Position numbers and translations under genes: made by a program. From Alisma plantago-aquatica (lineage: Eukaryota > Streptophyta > Magnoliopsida > Alismatales > Alismataceae), in NCBI GenBank assembly GCA_963693085.1, contig OY856411.1:116895267-116959266 (forward strand): 64,000 nt of DNA, given 5' to 3'. The notes under the pieces are model-generated. The model did not search any database and was not told the origin of the DNA. It saw only the letters and a program-made list of their open reading frames with translations. Positions 45,593 to 56,364 of this stretch are shown here, piece by piece. The stretch's first letter is position 1. Every line of letters begins with the position of its first letter.

Positions 45593-45601
45593 AAAAAAAA
45601 A
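45593..45601 (+). other. LINE-5 poly(A) tail
   Basis: A run of nine A after GGCTTGAT closes the 3' UTR; Athila 5' leader sequence resumes after it. Confidence 0.7.
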
Positions 45602-45830
45602 GATTATACCTTGTAGAGTTGATTCCTTGTAGTCAGTATATCTTGTCTGAACCATACACTAGCACTTGAAAATGCAATAGTTGTGAGTGAGAATGCGTAA
45701 TAGTGGATTGTTAATAAAAAAATATTTTCATTAATGATCAATTTTAAAATAAATTGCAATTGAAATGAAAATAAAAGAAAAGGAATGGCCTAGAGTGGCC
45801 AGTCACAAAACTCGTAGTGCTAGAGTTGTT

Positions 45831-45855
45831 GTTTCTCTGACAACGATGCCAAAAA
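45831..45855 (-). other. Primer binding site (tRNA-Asp type) of Athila element
   Basis: The minus strand reads TTTTTGGCATCGTTGTCAGA, a decayed form of TGGCGCCGTTGCCGGGGA, complementary to tRNA-Asp. It starts three bases after the LTR end. Confidence 0.65.
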
Positions 45856-46853
45856 CTTGACACACAGTAACTATGCCTACAAAATGCAAGTGTACACATC
45901 GAGTAGTATAGGCCTACAAGGCCCGAATGTCAAACTCAGAGAAACATGAATCTAAAAACTACTACTAACTGTAACTTGATCAACTAGAACTAGTGAAAAA
46001 GTGATTCATTATTTTCTAAACTAATTGCAATAATTGAAATGTAAATTAAGGTAGATTGTGATCATGGTTGGATGGATTCCCTAGGAATTCAGTTTCACCA
46101 TGGCTCATAGTGCAATTAAATCCAATTCATTAATAACTATTTATCCTAAATCCTGGACCAAGGGACCTGTGGCAAATATCACCTGCTCACGCAACGTAAT
46201 ACCCCACCGATACTAAAGCAAATCGTACTTACACAAAAACTTAAGAGTTAGATAGGTGCTTTAGTGATATCCCTTAGCTATTCCCTTCACAATTGTAGGC
46301 CCTCTCACGAGGCACAATATTAACTATGCAATTCTTTGATATTTTCAACCCTTAATCCCTGAAATTAATGGTTTAAATAATTGACTATGATGATCAAGAA
46401 CATACAATTTGTTAAACTATTATAGAATTATGTCCAGATTCGATGAAATATATTTATTAGGTCATTGAAGTCAGTTATAATGCAAAACTGGGCTTCTCCT
46501 GAGTCCTAAGGAACAATTGGATTATCCTCATATGATTTGTATTGTCATATGGATGGAAGAAAAGAAGAAAAATGTGGGAAACATGAGAAAACTAATGTAA
46601 CCCCTAGAGAAACTTGTCTGAATGATCCCTTCTGGCTAGCGTCGTGATAATTAGTGTTCCAGTTGCAAATCCACTCTATAGAAGTGCTTGAATCTCCTCG
46701 GACATGGAAATCTCCTTAGTTGTCTCATCTCTCAGCTCTATGGTCTGCTGTAATAGACTGGAACATGATGGATAGGTCTGGACAAACTCCCCTTAGGTCA
46801 TAAGTGGGACTTTGACCATCATTAAGTCTTGACCATCATATATGTTCTAATCT

Positions 46854-46861
46854 AAAATATA
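46854..46861 (-). promoter_or_regulatory. Possible TATA element of Athila LTR
   Basis: TATATTTT on the minus strand, about 15 bases downstream (LTR orientation) of the palindromic array. Assigned by position only. Confidence 0.3.
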
Positions 46862-46876
46862 CACTAATTATGGAGG

Positions 46877-47235
46877 GTCGGTACCACCAATAGGATGTCG
46901 GTGGCACTAAGTATTTGACTGACTCAAAATCCTTGCCTAATGTCGGTACTACCAAGAGTTCGGTCAGTAGCACTGAGTTGCTAATTTGCAGTTATGATAT
47001 CTCCTTTTGAGAAATATCAGCATACTGAATCAATGGTCAGTAGCACTGAGTTGATAAACTCCATCCCTATTGATTCTGGATCATAAGTCGGTAACACCGA
47101 CTTGGCATTTTAGTATCTCGAGCATTTTCTTGGTAACACTAAGTCTCGTCTCGATAACATTGAGTTTTCTTTGATCAACCAGTTGGATTTCTGCCTTAAG
47201 TCAGTACCACTGATGCATGAGTTGTAGTACTGAGC
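46877..47235. repeat. Array of GTCGGTACCACTGAC-like short palindromes
   Basis: About ten degenerate copies: GTCGGTACCACCAA (46877), GTCGGTGGCACTAAG, GTCGGTACTACCAAG, GTCAGTAGCACTGAGTTG (twice), GTCGGTAACACCGAC (47090, arms exact), TGGTAACACTAAGTC, TCGATAACATTGAG, GTCAGTACCACTGATG and TAGTACTGAGC. Spacing varies from about 20 to 75 bases. Confidence 0.75.
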
Positions 47236-47454
47236 TACCTTATAAGTGTTTCAATTACCTAAAATGTGCAAAAACAAACATAAGTCTGAACACAATATGG
47301 AAACATGGTATAATTTGGTAAGAATACTTAATAATTGACGCAATAGTATTTCAAAGGACAATAATGATAAATGATGCATAAATGATATCAAACCATGCAG
47401 TCATGCATGAAATACATAGCAAACTAGCATGTGAAAAGTAGATAAAATCTAGTG

Positions 47455-49050
47455 AATCGGGTCCCTTTTCCATTATCACCAAAGGTAACATATCTATTTT
47501 TTTCTTTTCAAGTTTGCTAAATACATTCTTGCCTCCAATATTGTGTTTTGAGAAATAATTATCAACCACCCAATCCTTCAAATATAGCATGTTTTGGTAC
47601 CCAAGTGGAGTCCTTTGATGGTTTTATTATAGAAAAAGTAATAAACAAGCATATTTATATATTTTTTTTATAATGAGAAACCCTTCCCACGATCGGCCGC
47701 ATTGAACCCCGCTCAGCCAAGGGTAAACCCTAAGATCATCTGTGTCATTGGGGGGACCACAGCATGCCCATTCAAATGCCTACCACTGTTGCACCATGGG
47801 CAGCACCCAGAGTCAAACCTGGGTCCCTCCATTGGGGATAGCCAAGTTGCAATGTTGGGCTACTGACTGCCCCCCCCCACTATATTTTTATATTATGATA
47901 GTCAAGATAAATAAGTTGTTTCAGATTGAGAAGAAAAAATAGTTTTTTTTGTATCAACAAAGTTAAGATTTCAATAGACTTATTTTCATTCAAGTTGTTT
48001 TTTTGACTAGAAAACCCCTTGGTTGAAGTATTTGTCAACCAGGAGGCAGTTTTTTGAAAAAAAATGTTTATTTCCCTATTCAAGAAATATATGCTCTATA
48101 AAATTTATCAATTAGAGAATATGACAAAGAAATTTCCAATTAAATGTTGGTCATCTGAAGTGTATTCCCAAATTTAATTTCAGTTTGGGGCTTTAGGTAC
48201 CCAAACCACTTTAATGGATTCCTTCTTGTGGTAATAACATGTAAATGAGTAGTGTCCAAGGTGTTGACAATAATGACATGTTAGACATGATATTTAATTT
48301 TTCTTTACAACAGTTTGAGAACTAATTGATTTGTTCTTAGGTAGATATATTGTTTTGTTCTTAGGTACATTTGTAGTTTCTTTCTTTGGCACGTATGTGG
48401 TTTTTTTTTGGTATATGTATGGTTTTATTGTTTGGCACATATCCTAAACCTCTCCGTCCAACTTGCTTGTAGGAAGTATCTAGAACTTTATCAAGACTTT
48501 TGTTTCCTTGCATTAGTCTAGAAATTATAAGTTACAGTTTGTTATTTTCTTCAATCAATCTAGATACATCTTTGTTTAAATAATAAATTTTAGAAGGCAA
48601 TTTATCATTTTCAAATACCAAAGCATCATAGTTTGAATGACTCCATAAAATAGGTTGACATTGATAGTCATTTATTTTGGCCAATAATCCAACCTTTTCA
48701 AGAGAGACATTACTATTGTAATTTTATAGCACAAGCACTTGAGCTTAATCACCTTCAATATAATCGTTTAATGCATTATCTGAAAGTTTAGGAGTGTAAT
48801 TTTCCACATTAAAACTGTCCATATTTTTAGAAAGTTCATCAACTATTTTAGCTAGTTTCTTCATTTTGCTTTTTTATTCAATATATTAATTATATGTTTC
48901 TTCAAGAATGCTAATAATTTCCTTTTAGGTAAATCAAAAATATATACCTCATTCGGTTCTTCTTCATCCATGGTAGACTGAATCCCTATATATTTCAAAA
49001 GTCTCATTAGTAGTTTCATAAGTAGTTTCAATGGAAAAAACATTAAAATG
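47455..49050 (-). pseudogene. Ty1-copia gag and protease start, split by a SINE
   Basis: From about 49050 the minus strand reads a coiled, charged gag C-part (FENDKLPSKIYYLNKDVSRL, LMQGNKSLDKVLDTSYKQ, GLGYVPNNKT), a knuckle CHYCQHLGHYSFTC at about 48260-48310, and VVWVPKAPN. After the SINE (47661-47878) comes the protease entry DWVVDNYFSKHNIGGKNVF and, shifted, FGDNGKG at 47455-47590. The catalytic motif D-S/N-G-C-S is degraded to DNYFS. The style (GLGY before a knuckle, VWVPK) fits large copia elements of the SIRE kind. No pol beyond protease. Confidence 0.75.
47661..47878 (-). mobile_element. tRNA-derived SINE, copy 1
   Basis: Minus-oriented. An A-box-like TAGCCCAACAT and a B-box-like GGTTTGACTC lie near its 5' end (about 47800-47870), and the 3' end reads TCTCATTATAAAAAAA. 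It is clearly related to copy 2 (shared GTTTACCCTTGGCTG and CGGCCGATC). It lies between gag and protease of the copia remnant. Flanking AT-rich words (ATATTTATAT left, TATATTTTTATAT right) could be a target duplication but are ambiguous. Confidence 0.75.
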
Positions 49051-50034
49051 TGAGAATCATAATATGGTTATCCTAGTTATTCTATCTCACCCTCTCATTT
49101 TTGGAATGAGTTAATCCTACTATACAAAATATTTGAGGGTCAATGTATGCTAAGAACATTACCATTAAAACTTTAGTTATACATTACAAGATTAAGAAAT
49201 ATACAATGTGAGTAATAATCATACACCTACTATAGATAATATTCTAGTTTAGAGAAATAATAAGTGGATTGATGACTATCAAATACTTCTATTCCTTTTA
49301 TAGTTGGAAAGGATTCATTCTTTACTTTTCTGGACATCATAGAAAATCTTAATAGTGTGTAATAACTAGGAGTTTGGTGACAATCAAGTAGCATAAAATG
49401 TACTAAATATTATTCCAATATAAAACATGTATGTGTTAAGGAGATAGTTTGAGTCCCGTGCTTTTTACTATCGCTCTTCTTTTATCATATAATGCAATAT
49501 AATCCAAAAAATACTAAGAACCTAAAGTATGATATAAAAATACCTATAGACTGTCTGGTCATTTTCGACATGCAAATCACTATTATTTTGTACCATGTTT
49601 GATAATGTAACATTTAATACAAGGTAGTTACAAAATCACCAAATTTGCAAGAAATATTTCCTATAAAGGTACTATATTTCCTATTAATAAAAAATTTAGA
49701 AATTTATATCTTTTAATATGAATTTCAATATTAGAATTATATTCTATCTTATATATTAGATGTAGGTGTATATACCGAGTGACATATTTTTATATTTATA
49801 TGAAATTAAAATCATAAGAGCTTTCTAGAGTTATTTGTTTCTTCAAACATTTCTAATGCTTGGAATTTTTTTGGGTAGTAATATGAATGTTTTTGAAACC
49901 ATGAAGTTAGAATTGCATAGTCATGTCATTTTATAGACATTGTGATATGGAATTTAATTGTCTTATGATATTTTTCATGTTTTCTCCACGCTACTTGGGA
50001 TTTGTGAAGTACATCTATTACACACAAGGAAGAG
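49051..50034. other. AT-rich non-coding sequence
   Basis: About 1 kb with no recognisable domain, probably the decayed upstream end of the copia element. Confidence 0.4.
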
Positions 50035-51240
50035 AATTACATCAAGATGGAAGGAAGACGGGTAACAAGATGAAAAATCAATCCTTTTTGAATAGAAAAA
50101 CCAATCCTCTAAAATACTACATCCATAGAATTGGGGTTAATGATGTTACTATACATAACATTTTGAACCATCTTGAGAAGTTCCTCAGCCTCCGATGCTA
50201 AGAAACAAAAAGTGTCAAATCCAAAAGGTATAAAAACATGTTGATTATCAAGAAACGCTTTCCCATGCTTGGATATTTTGGATGAGGTAGATTTGAGAGC
50301 AGCTTGTCCTACAGTATAAGCCTCCCTACTCAGGCCCACAAGTAGAGAAACCCCTATCAGATCCACATATGCATGCTTTCCTACAATCCATCCAAAAATT
50401 AAGATATCTATCGGTATAAGTGTTCATCTCCCCTCCAATAGAATAGTCAAAAAGTTAACATGTGCCTCTTTCTAAAAAGAAAATCTTGCATGTTGGAGTA
50501 CGTCATAGATAATATCCTGAACCAGATCATATGCATACATGAAGCCAGGTAGATCTCTACAATGAACTGCATGTTCCTTAAAGGTGTCCAGATATGCCTT
50601 ATGACAAATATCATCTACAAAAAGCAAAGAAATCATGATACAGTACATGAGAATGGTACGATACCCCACTGGTGGCATATGCAAGCCTAATCCATCAATA
50701 GGAATATCAAGGAGAAAATCTTAAACATGATCATCTTGTAGACACCCAAATACTGCTTTTTGTCTAATGGACATCTCAAACTTAACTTCCATGTCCTCCA
50801 TAGTTTTGCTAAAAAGGGTACTCACTAAAGCATTTTGGGATCTATAGGGGATGGTTTCCTTTTTGGCAAAACTACTAAGGTCGAAAGTTGGAATAGTGAC
50901 ACGAAAACAATCTAAAGCACTATCAAAATAAGATTCCCTATTGCAAATCCTACTGCCTCACAAAATATGATCCTAAAGCACCCAAGATTGGATCCTAGAG
51001 GCCACAATAGTGTATGAGGAAGCTTATATCACTGAGTAAATCCCCAAGCCACCAAGACAGATGGGAAGTGAAGTGATCCTCCATTGGAGGTCCCCAAAAC
51101 AAGGACCTTTACAAACTTTAATGTCTTCATAGATCTTTGCAAACTCTTATCGAGCAATGTTGCAACCTCCTCCATATATGTGGGATGACATGTCATAAGC
51201 CGAACATCATCTTGGAAATACCCATACAAGAACAAAGCAA
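50035..51240 (-). pseudogene. R2-like reverse-transcriptase family remnant (thumb to C-terminus)
   Basis: The minus strand reads an almost collinear but broken protein: DVRLMTCHPTYMEEVATLL and LQRSMKTL (51029-51235), GLGIYSV and ASRIQSWVL, RQKAVFGCLQDDHV, LLDIPIDGLGLHMPPVGYRT, DICHKAYLDTFKEHAVHC, DLPGFMYAYDLVQDIIYDVL (50472-50684), GVSLLVGLSREAYTVGQAAL, KHGKAFLDNQHVFIPFGFDT and RIGFSIQKGL. I recognise this as the end of a widespread plant family often annotated as reverse transcriptase or R2-type pol. The C...H-A-V-H-C knuckle followed by (R)HD, here YD, resembles the entry to restriction-like endonuclease domains. The RT palm is absent. Family naming is from memory. Confidence 0.65.
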
Positions 51241-51387
51241 AATGAGCTCACTCTATGGATGACACAATTGTAGAACAAGATTCATCATCACCATAGCTTT
51301 TTTAGTTCTCCTCATGGCTAACCCCTTAATAAAGACATGTTCCCTGCTCACTACTCCTCCAAGTAGCTTCACTCCCAACAAAGGTAT

Positions 51388-53087
51388 TAATGAATGTATA
51401 TATATCTCTTTTCTTATACAATTTTCATATTATTTTTCCTAGAATTTATCCCCATTTTACCTAGTTTCTAGAAATAATTGCAAATTATGCCTTTTTGATT
51501 AGATAATGCAATTTTGTATTCATTTCCTTCATATTTTGCAAATTTCACCTTCATGACAAGATGCTGACCACCTGAGCACTTGAATCGATTGGTTTGTGGA
51601 TTCATCTTGTTGGTTCATCTTCGAAGAGCTCCACACCTTAGAGCTAGATGACGGTTTGGTCCCTCGGCTCCACCTTTCACCTTGACTATTCAGCAACTAA
51701 GACGGGTGCTCCTTACCATCCAACTACTCAGCTTAGATCGCCACCCGAGCATCTCATGACCGTCCTATATTGCTTTAGGATCAAGTCATATTCAAGCCAC
51801 AAGCCACTCATCTCAAACACCAACTGGGAGTTTCACGCTTTCAAATGCTTCTTTCAAATTGCTCAAAGACTTGGTCAAAGGCACCACCACTTCATATTAG
51901 GGTTTCATCCTTGGTTTGAGCGCACTCACATCCCAACTGACCATCCCATACTCTAGATGTCCAATTCAAAGATTACTTCGAGGCCAAGATTTGATTCAAA
52001 AGGAACCTCCAACCTTAGCTTAGGGTTTTGACTTGCTGCCCAAATGCCCACGCCACTTTAGATTCCAACTGATTGGTTGGGATTGTCAATCAGTCATCTT
52101 CAGGCACAAAGTTAGAACATTTCTATAGCTACCATCTCTCTTTTTCTCTCCCACTTTCAAGGTTTTCACCCCCTCCTTCCCTATAGATGGAGGGGGGACT
52201 CCACAAGAAAAGGGGCATCAAGTCTAAGTTTGTAAATCTAGTTTTTAGTTTGTAGTTCACATCTTGTATCATTTCAAATCTCATGTTAGTTTGCATTCTT
52301 GGTAGTTTGATTATGTCTGAGTAGATTCTCTTGGGGAATGGGGAGTAGACACTTAGCCTGGTTCTATTCAATATAATGGGTTCTCTTGCTCCATTTAAAA
52401 ACTTTTGTCTCTTTGTTTATGTGTGGTTATTGGATGATTTGATATATTCTTATGGAGTGATATGACCATGGATCTCTTTTCATCTCTATAATCTTATTCT
52501 TATTATATTCCCTTAATTGCATTTATCATCTTTTCATCTCTCTAATCTTATTCTTGTTATAATCCTTGGTGATGCGACCACCTGAGCCTTAGGTGTGAAT
52601 GTAAGTTTGAATTCATATGTTTCTTGATATGACTATGGATAGTGGCATGTTGGACGGTTGGAAAATGATCCATATGTGTTAGGACCAACGAGTTTATGGG
52701 AAGTCTGACCCTTATGAGTTTGTTTGTAAGGACATGTGACCACAAGGTCCTGATTTAATTTTTGGAGTTTAGAAATTGATTGGTTGAATAGGAACATGGT
52801 TTTTGATGGTGATCCTCCAGACCCCCATATCTTTATCTGTTGATTAATCAATCTTTATTACAACACTTTTATTTATGTTCTTAGTTTTAACAAATGCTTT
52901 AAAATTGGAATTTACTTTCTAATTTAGCGATCATATTTGGATTTTAACCACTCATTCCGCTGTCTCTTGGATTGATAAATATCTATACGTAGTTGATTGG
53001 GTGCTTGAAAAAATTTGACAAACTAGTTATAAGGTTAAACTCTAGGACTCGTCTTAGTGATTTTTGCATGTACAACAATGCACATCA
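51388..53087 (+). repeat. LTR 1 of the tandem non-autonomous element
   Basis: Starts TAATGAATGTATAT and ends GCACATCA. About 1.7 kb, homologous to LTR 2 along its length (for example CACCTGAGCACTTGAA and CAACTGGGAGTTTCAC). Its TATA position has decayed to TATAGATGG at about 52181. Confidence 0.8.
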
Positions 53088-53110
53088 ATTTTATAGACCA
53101 TTCTCAGGAA
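53088..53110 (+). other. Decayed primer binding site after LTR 1
   Basis: ATTTTATAGACCATTCTCAG stands where the second copy has ATTTGGCACCGTGGTTAGGG. Homology is by position only. Confidence 0.4.
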
Positions 53111-53466
53111 CGACACATGTTTTTTTCCGAATCAGATTGCTTGTATATCTTGTATAATCTTGTTCATATTTCCTAATTTGTATGACTTTTAGAATTATTC
53201 TATAATTTTCATCCATCATTTCTTACTTAGATTTTAGTAATTTATTTTGCCTACCGAGTCCCATTCTTGTAGTGTACCTCCTCCTTTTGTCGAGTTTTCA
53301 TTCCGACAGTACTATTTTCTAGTTTATTTTTGTAACTTTTGGTCTTGTTCTATAATTCATTAAGCTTATCTTTGTAATTTCTTACTAATCACTTATCTTG
53401 TTTTAGTTCTTTCCATAATTTTTAGTTTCTTGCAATTTTGTTTCACTCAATAAAAACCTTTCAAAA

Positions 53467-54246
53467 ATGAGATGCCCGATACATTATGATTCACCATATC
53501 AATTGAATGGTTATTACAACCATGCATCACCACATTGGCCTAATGAGTCCCCGAATTATGGTAGTACTTTTTATGATCCCAAGCCTTCCTATGCTAGTGG
53601 GTATGATGTTAATTCTAACTTGCAAATTCCTGAGGGCCATTATCAGGAACCATGCTACCTTTATCCATATTCTAATGGGGGGTATGACCACCAAAACTCT
53701 CAGAAATATGAAACTATTTATGAAGAGAGACTCGGGGACCTAGAGAAAATAGTAGTAGAAGGACAACAAAATTAAAAAAGTAACAAGCTTTGGTATATAC
53801 TTTTCCTAAAGACCAATCCAAGAATCCAGATTGTCTAAATGTACCCCCCATGTTTTGGTGACACCTTGTAATGCCAAGTCTTTCCACCAAGATGGAGGTA
53901 GTGTAAATTACAATCCACCATCTTATGAAGACTATTATGAGTAGAAAAGTCACCCACATCAATATGAGGGGTACTATGACCAATAATACTATGGGAGTTA
54001 TGAAGATAACCAACAAAAATTTGGGGGGCATGAATCCTATTGTGAAAACCAATATACACCTCAGCAGGAGGAACAAATTAGAGCACTAAACAAAATAGCA
54101 ACAGAGCGACAAGAAATTTTAGAAACCCAAAAAACCTTGTTATCTACCTTACAAGAGGCCCAATCACAAAGACCCCTTGAGGAGTTAGAAAAACCCAAGA
54201 TGGTTTCCTAATGATGACGATGGTGATTCATTTTTGTGTCATATAT
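53467..54246 (+). pseudogene. Tyr/Pro/Asn-rich ORF of internal region 1
   Basis: From MRCPIHYDSPYQLNGYYNHA the product is rich in tyrosine, proline, asparagine and glutamine (YPYSNGGYDHQNSQ). It runs about 100 residues before a stop, and related sequence continues in other frames to 54246 (YYDQYYG-like and TPQQEE-like pieces). The second internal region encodes the same protein (60019-60650). It sits where gag would start in an Athila/Tat element, but I see no gag core or zinc knuckle. Function unknown. Confidence 0.5.
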
Positions 54247-54878
54247 GTCAGATGAAAAAATAGAACATACAATGGGTTCGTATTCTTTGTGCGATGAGAA
54301 GGTGTTGGATGTGTGCACAAGTTTTAATATTTATAAACTTGAACACTACCCTGCAAGTATACATGTGCGTGTAGTAATATCGAGGTCATCCAAGGAGCAA
54401 AGGTTTGTTAGGCGCAAGAGTATTGAACTTCAACAATCTAGATCTTTTAAACAAGAGAGGTTTCATTATGTTAACTAAGCAATTTGAAAGGAAATGAACT
54501 AAAATAGAAAAAACTTATATTAATAATCAATTTGGATTAGGAATTTTTGAGGATAGGGTTTCACATCTACATCATAACATGAAGAACAACAAAGATCAAG
54601 AACACTAGAAATAACACAAGGGAGGCATGTATCCTACACCCACCTCCCGGTAGTGTAGAACAGACCTAACTTTGTATACTACTCCCATGGATATACTTAT
54701 TTTTGGACTACAAACATGTGTTTCCCAACACATCCCATCCACTCCCATGGTCAAGTTAGTGCAGCTAAGGTACATCTTCTTACTCCTATGTACATCTTCC
54801 CAACTTATACAAAGAGCAAAAATCATACATAGAAAGTGGCCAACAAAGCATGTAAGACAAATTAAACACCAATGAATC

Positions 54879-55097
54879 TTTTTTTTTATAATGAGGAACC
54901 CCTCCCGGGATCGGCCACTATTTGACCCCACCCAGCCAAGGGTAAACCCCGGAACCAGCCACGTACTTAGGGGCACCGCGGCACACTCAGTAACGTGGGG
55001 CCTTTGTTGCACCCTAGTGGTTTTTGCCCAGAGTCAAACTCGGGTCCCTTCATTGGGGATTGCCGAGCCGCACCACTGGGCTATTCCCCCGTCCCCC
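54879..55097 (-). mobile_element. tRNA-derived SINE, copy 2, with 15-bp target duplication
   Basis: Flanked by perfect copies of AAACACCAATGAATC (54864-54878 and 55098-55112). On the minus strand it has an A box TAGCCCAGTGG (55083-55073), a B box GAGTTTGACTC (55041-55031), a body ending GGGTTCCTCATTATAAAA and a nine-A tail. The tRNA-like head and pol III boxes define a SINE of about 219 bp. LINE machinery would mobilise it. The intact duplication shows a fairly recent insertion. Confidence 0.9.
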
Positions 55098-55578
55098 AAA
55101 CACCAATGAATCATAGAATAGTGAAACAACTAGAATTATATATGAAATTCATGTTCAATAATGTTATGACATGGTAGTTACTCACCCATGCCCAAGAATA
55201 AGAGATCAACTCATCCATGACTGTACAAAGTAGATACAAATAGTAGAATGTAGTGCTAGACATCATAATATAAGGAAATAAACTTGGATGTTCATGGAAG
55301 AAGGAAGATAGACTTGGAACTCCAGTCAAGGAGTCACAAATCCATCCTTACTACTAGAAAATCTATAGAAAGCTTCACTTCCAAGTATAGAGAAGAGAAC
55401 GGTAGAGATCCTTGCTGCAATTGTGGGAGAAGAAGGAGGAAGAAGAAGTTTTCCTCCCAAGAAACCAACTTTTCTCCCTTGGAACACCTCCAAATCCTCC
55501 TTCTTGTTCCTTGCTCGAGTCCCCTTCCAAATGGTCCGAAATATTCCATGGTTACTATCCCAAGATGGATTGGGGTAG

Positions 55579-55586
55579 AATATATA
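55579..55586 (-). promoter_or_regulatory. TATA-like box of the nested LTR
   Basis: TATATATT on the minus strand, about 520 bases into the LTR and about 40 bases downstream of the palindromic array. Confidence 0.4.
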
Positions 55587-55627
55587 AGCGTGAGGTAGTT
55601 AAATTTGCATTTGAGTGAAATTATGCA

Positions 55628-55860
55628 GGTCACACAACGTGTGTTTTATAAGACACAGTGTGTCTTATGCGATAGAGGAAGTCTAGATCGAGTTCTGGAA
55701 AGTTACACAATCTGTCTTTAATAAGAAATGGTGTGTTATTGCAAATTTGGGAGTTCTGGGTTCAATTTCTGGATTGCAACATGGGGTGTCATTAATAAGA
55801 CATGATGTGTCTTTAATAAGACACTGGGGTTCTTAATTAAGACACTGGGTGTCTTTTATC
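55628..55860. repeat. Array of AAGACACAGTGTGTCTT-like short palindromes
   Basis: Units include AAGACACAGTGTGTCTTAT (55650), ACACAATCTGTCTTTAATAA (55705), GGGGTGTCATTAATAAGACA (55784), GATGTGTCTTTAATAAGACA and TAAGACACTGGGTGTCTTTT (55838). The first and last have near-exact complementary arms (AAGACAC and GTGTCTT). Confidence 0.8.
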
Positions 55861-56364
55861 AGTTTCAACAACATTGATTTTCTGAATGTCTAGATGATTG
55901 GGGAATGTGTTGATGGATATTATGATGGCATTTTCTCCCCCATTTTGTTGCCAAATTATTGTACCTACAAAACAAACCATAGAGAAAGGAAAGACAACAA
56001 TAAAGTGGAAAATTTAGCATGATTAAGAGTGATTATTGGGTAAAAATGATTTGGAAATGCAAACAAAAGTGGTCCAAAAGGTGATATAAAATACGCACAT
56101 CATGATGTTGGTACTCCGACCCTTCTTCTAGAGGCTTTATTACTTGATTATGAAAATTCAAAGAAGGAGAGTCATTCTTAAGATCCAACAACTTTTCCTA
56201 GCAACGACTTAAATCTAAATGTTATCATTGACCAATTCCACTTGAGTTGAACCCTTTCAGGATAATGAACTCCTACCCTTCCAGGATAAATCAATAGATG
56301 TTTCTAAAGAGAGGCTTCCTCTTCAAGAGCCTTACACTCCACCACAACCAACTTCCCTTCACAT

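Larger units (their letters stand above)
39285..45601 (+). mobile_element. LINE-5, full-length but inactive L1-type LINE
   Basis: A plus-strand LINE with distinctly higher G+C than its surroundings. It has ORF1 (about 39460-41070), ORF2 (about 41105-45320), a 3' UTR of about 260 bases and a nine-A tail (45593-45601). It sits in the 5' part of the Athila element, between its gag start and primer site. I found no target-site duplication. It belongs to a different lineage from LINE-1 to LINE-4, as it has two zinc knuckles and no recognisable DUF4283 core. Confidence 0.85.
33660..47440 (-). mobile_element. Athila-type Ty3-gypsy element, interrupted twice
   Basis: The minus strand holds a 5' LTR from about 47440 to 45858, a tRNA-Asp primer site, gag, protease and RT/RNase H to about 33660, where it is cut. 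Integrase and 3' LTR are absent. Two later insertions split it: LINE-5 (39285-45601) near the gag start, and Cassandra (34523-35884) within RT. Athila assignment rests on the primer type and on the linker before RT (KLPKIISASLSIEEEEHL, MFGWSIIDINGIS). Confidence 0.75.
45858..47440 (-). repeat. Athila-type 5' LTR
   Basis: It ends (element orientation) …CTGTGTGTCA next to the primer site. The part at 45880-46100 resembles the nested LTRs at 24443 and about 54320 (for example TGCAAGTGTACACA then AGTAGTATAG against TGCAAGTATACATG then GTAGTAATAT). The upstream end is not sharply defined and meets copia protease sequence at about 47455. Confidence 0.6.
54320..56102 (-). mobile_element. Nested Athila/Tat-type LTR in internal region 1
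   Basis: This stretch is absent from the sister internal region, where the two copies align to each other up to about 54246 and again from about 56178. On the minus strand it starts TGATGTGCGTATTTTATATC at 56102 and ends near 54320 (…GCAGGGTAGTGTTCA), both closely similar to the LTR at 45858 and the nested LTR at 24376. The left boundary is uncertain: 54246-54320 may also belong to it. It contains SINE copy 2. Confidence 0.6.

Noticed and set aside
33660..47440. An endogenous pararetrovirus
   Set aside because: The RT and RNase H are of Athila type, with LTR and tRNA-Asp primer site; no movement-protein or coat-protein motifs were seen.
54879..55097. A tRNA gene, from A- and B-box-like words
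   Set aside because: No cloverleaf can be drawn around the boxes; the poly(A) end and target duplication identify a SINE.
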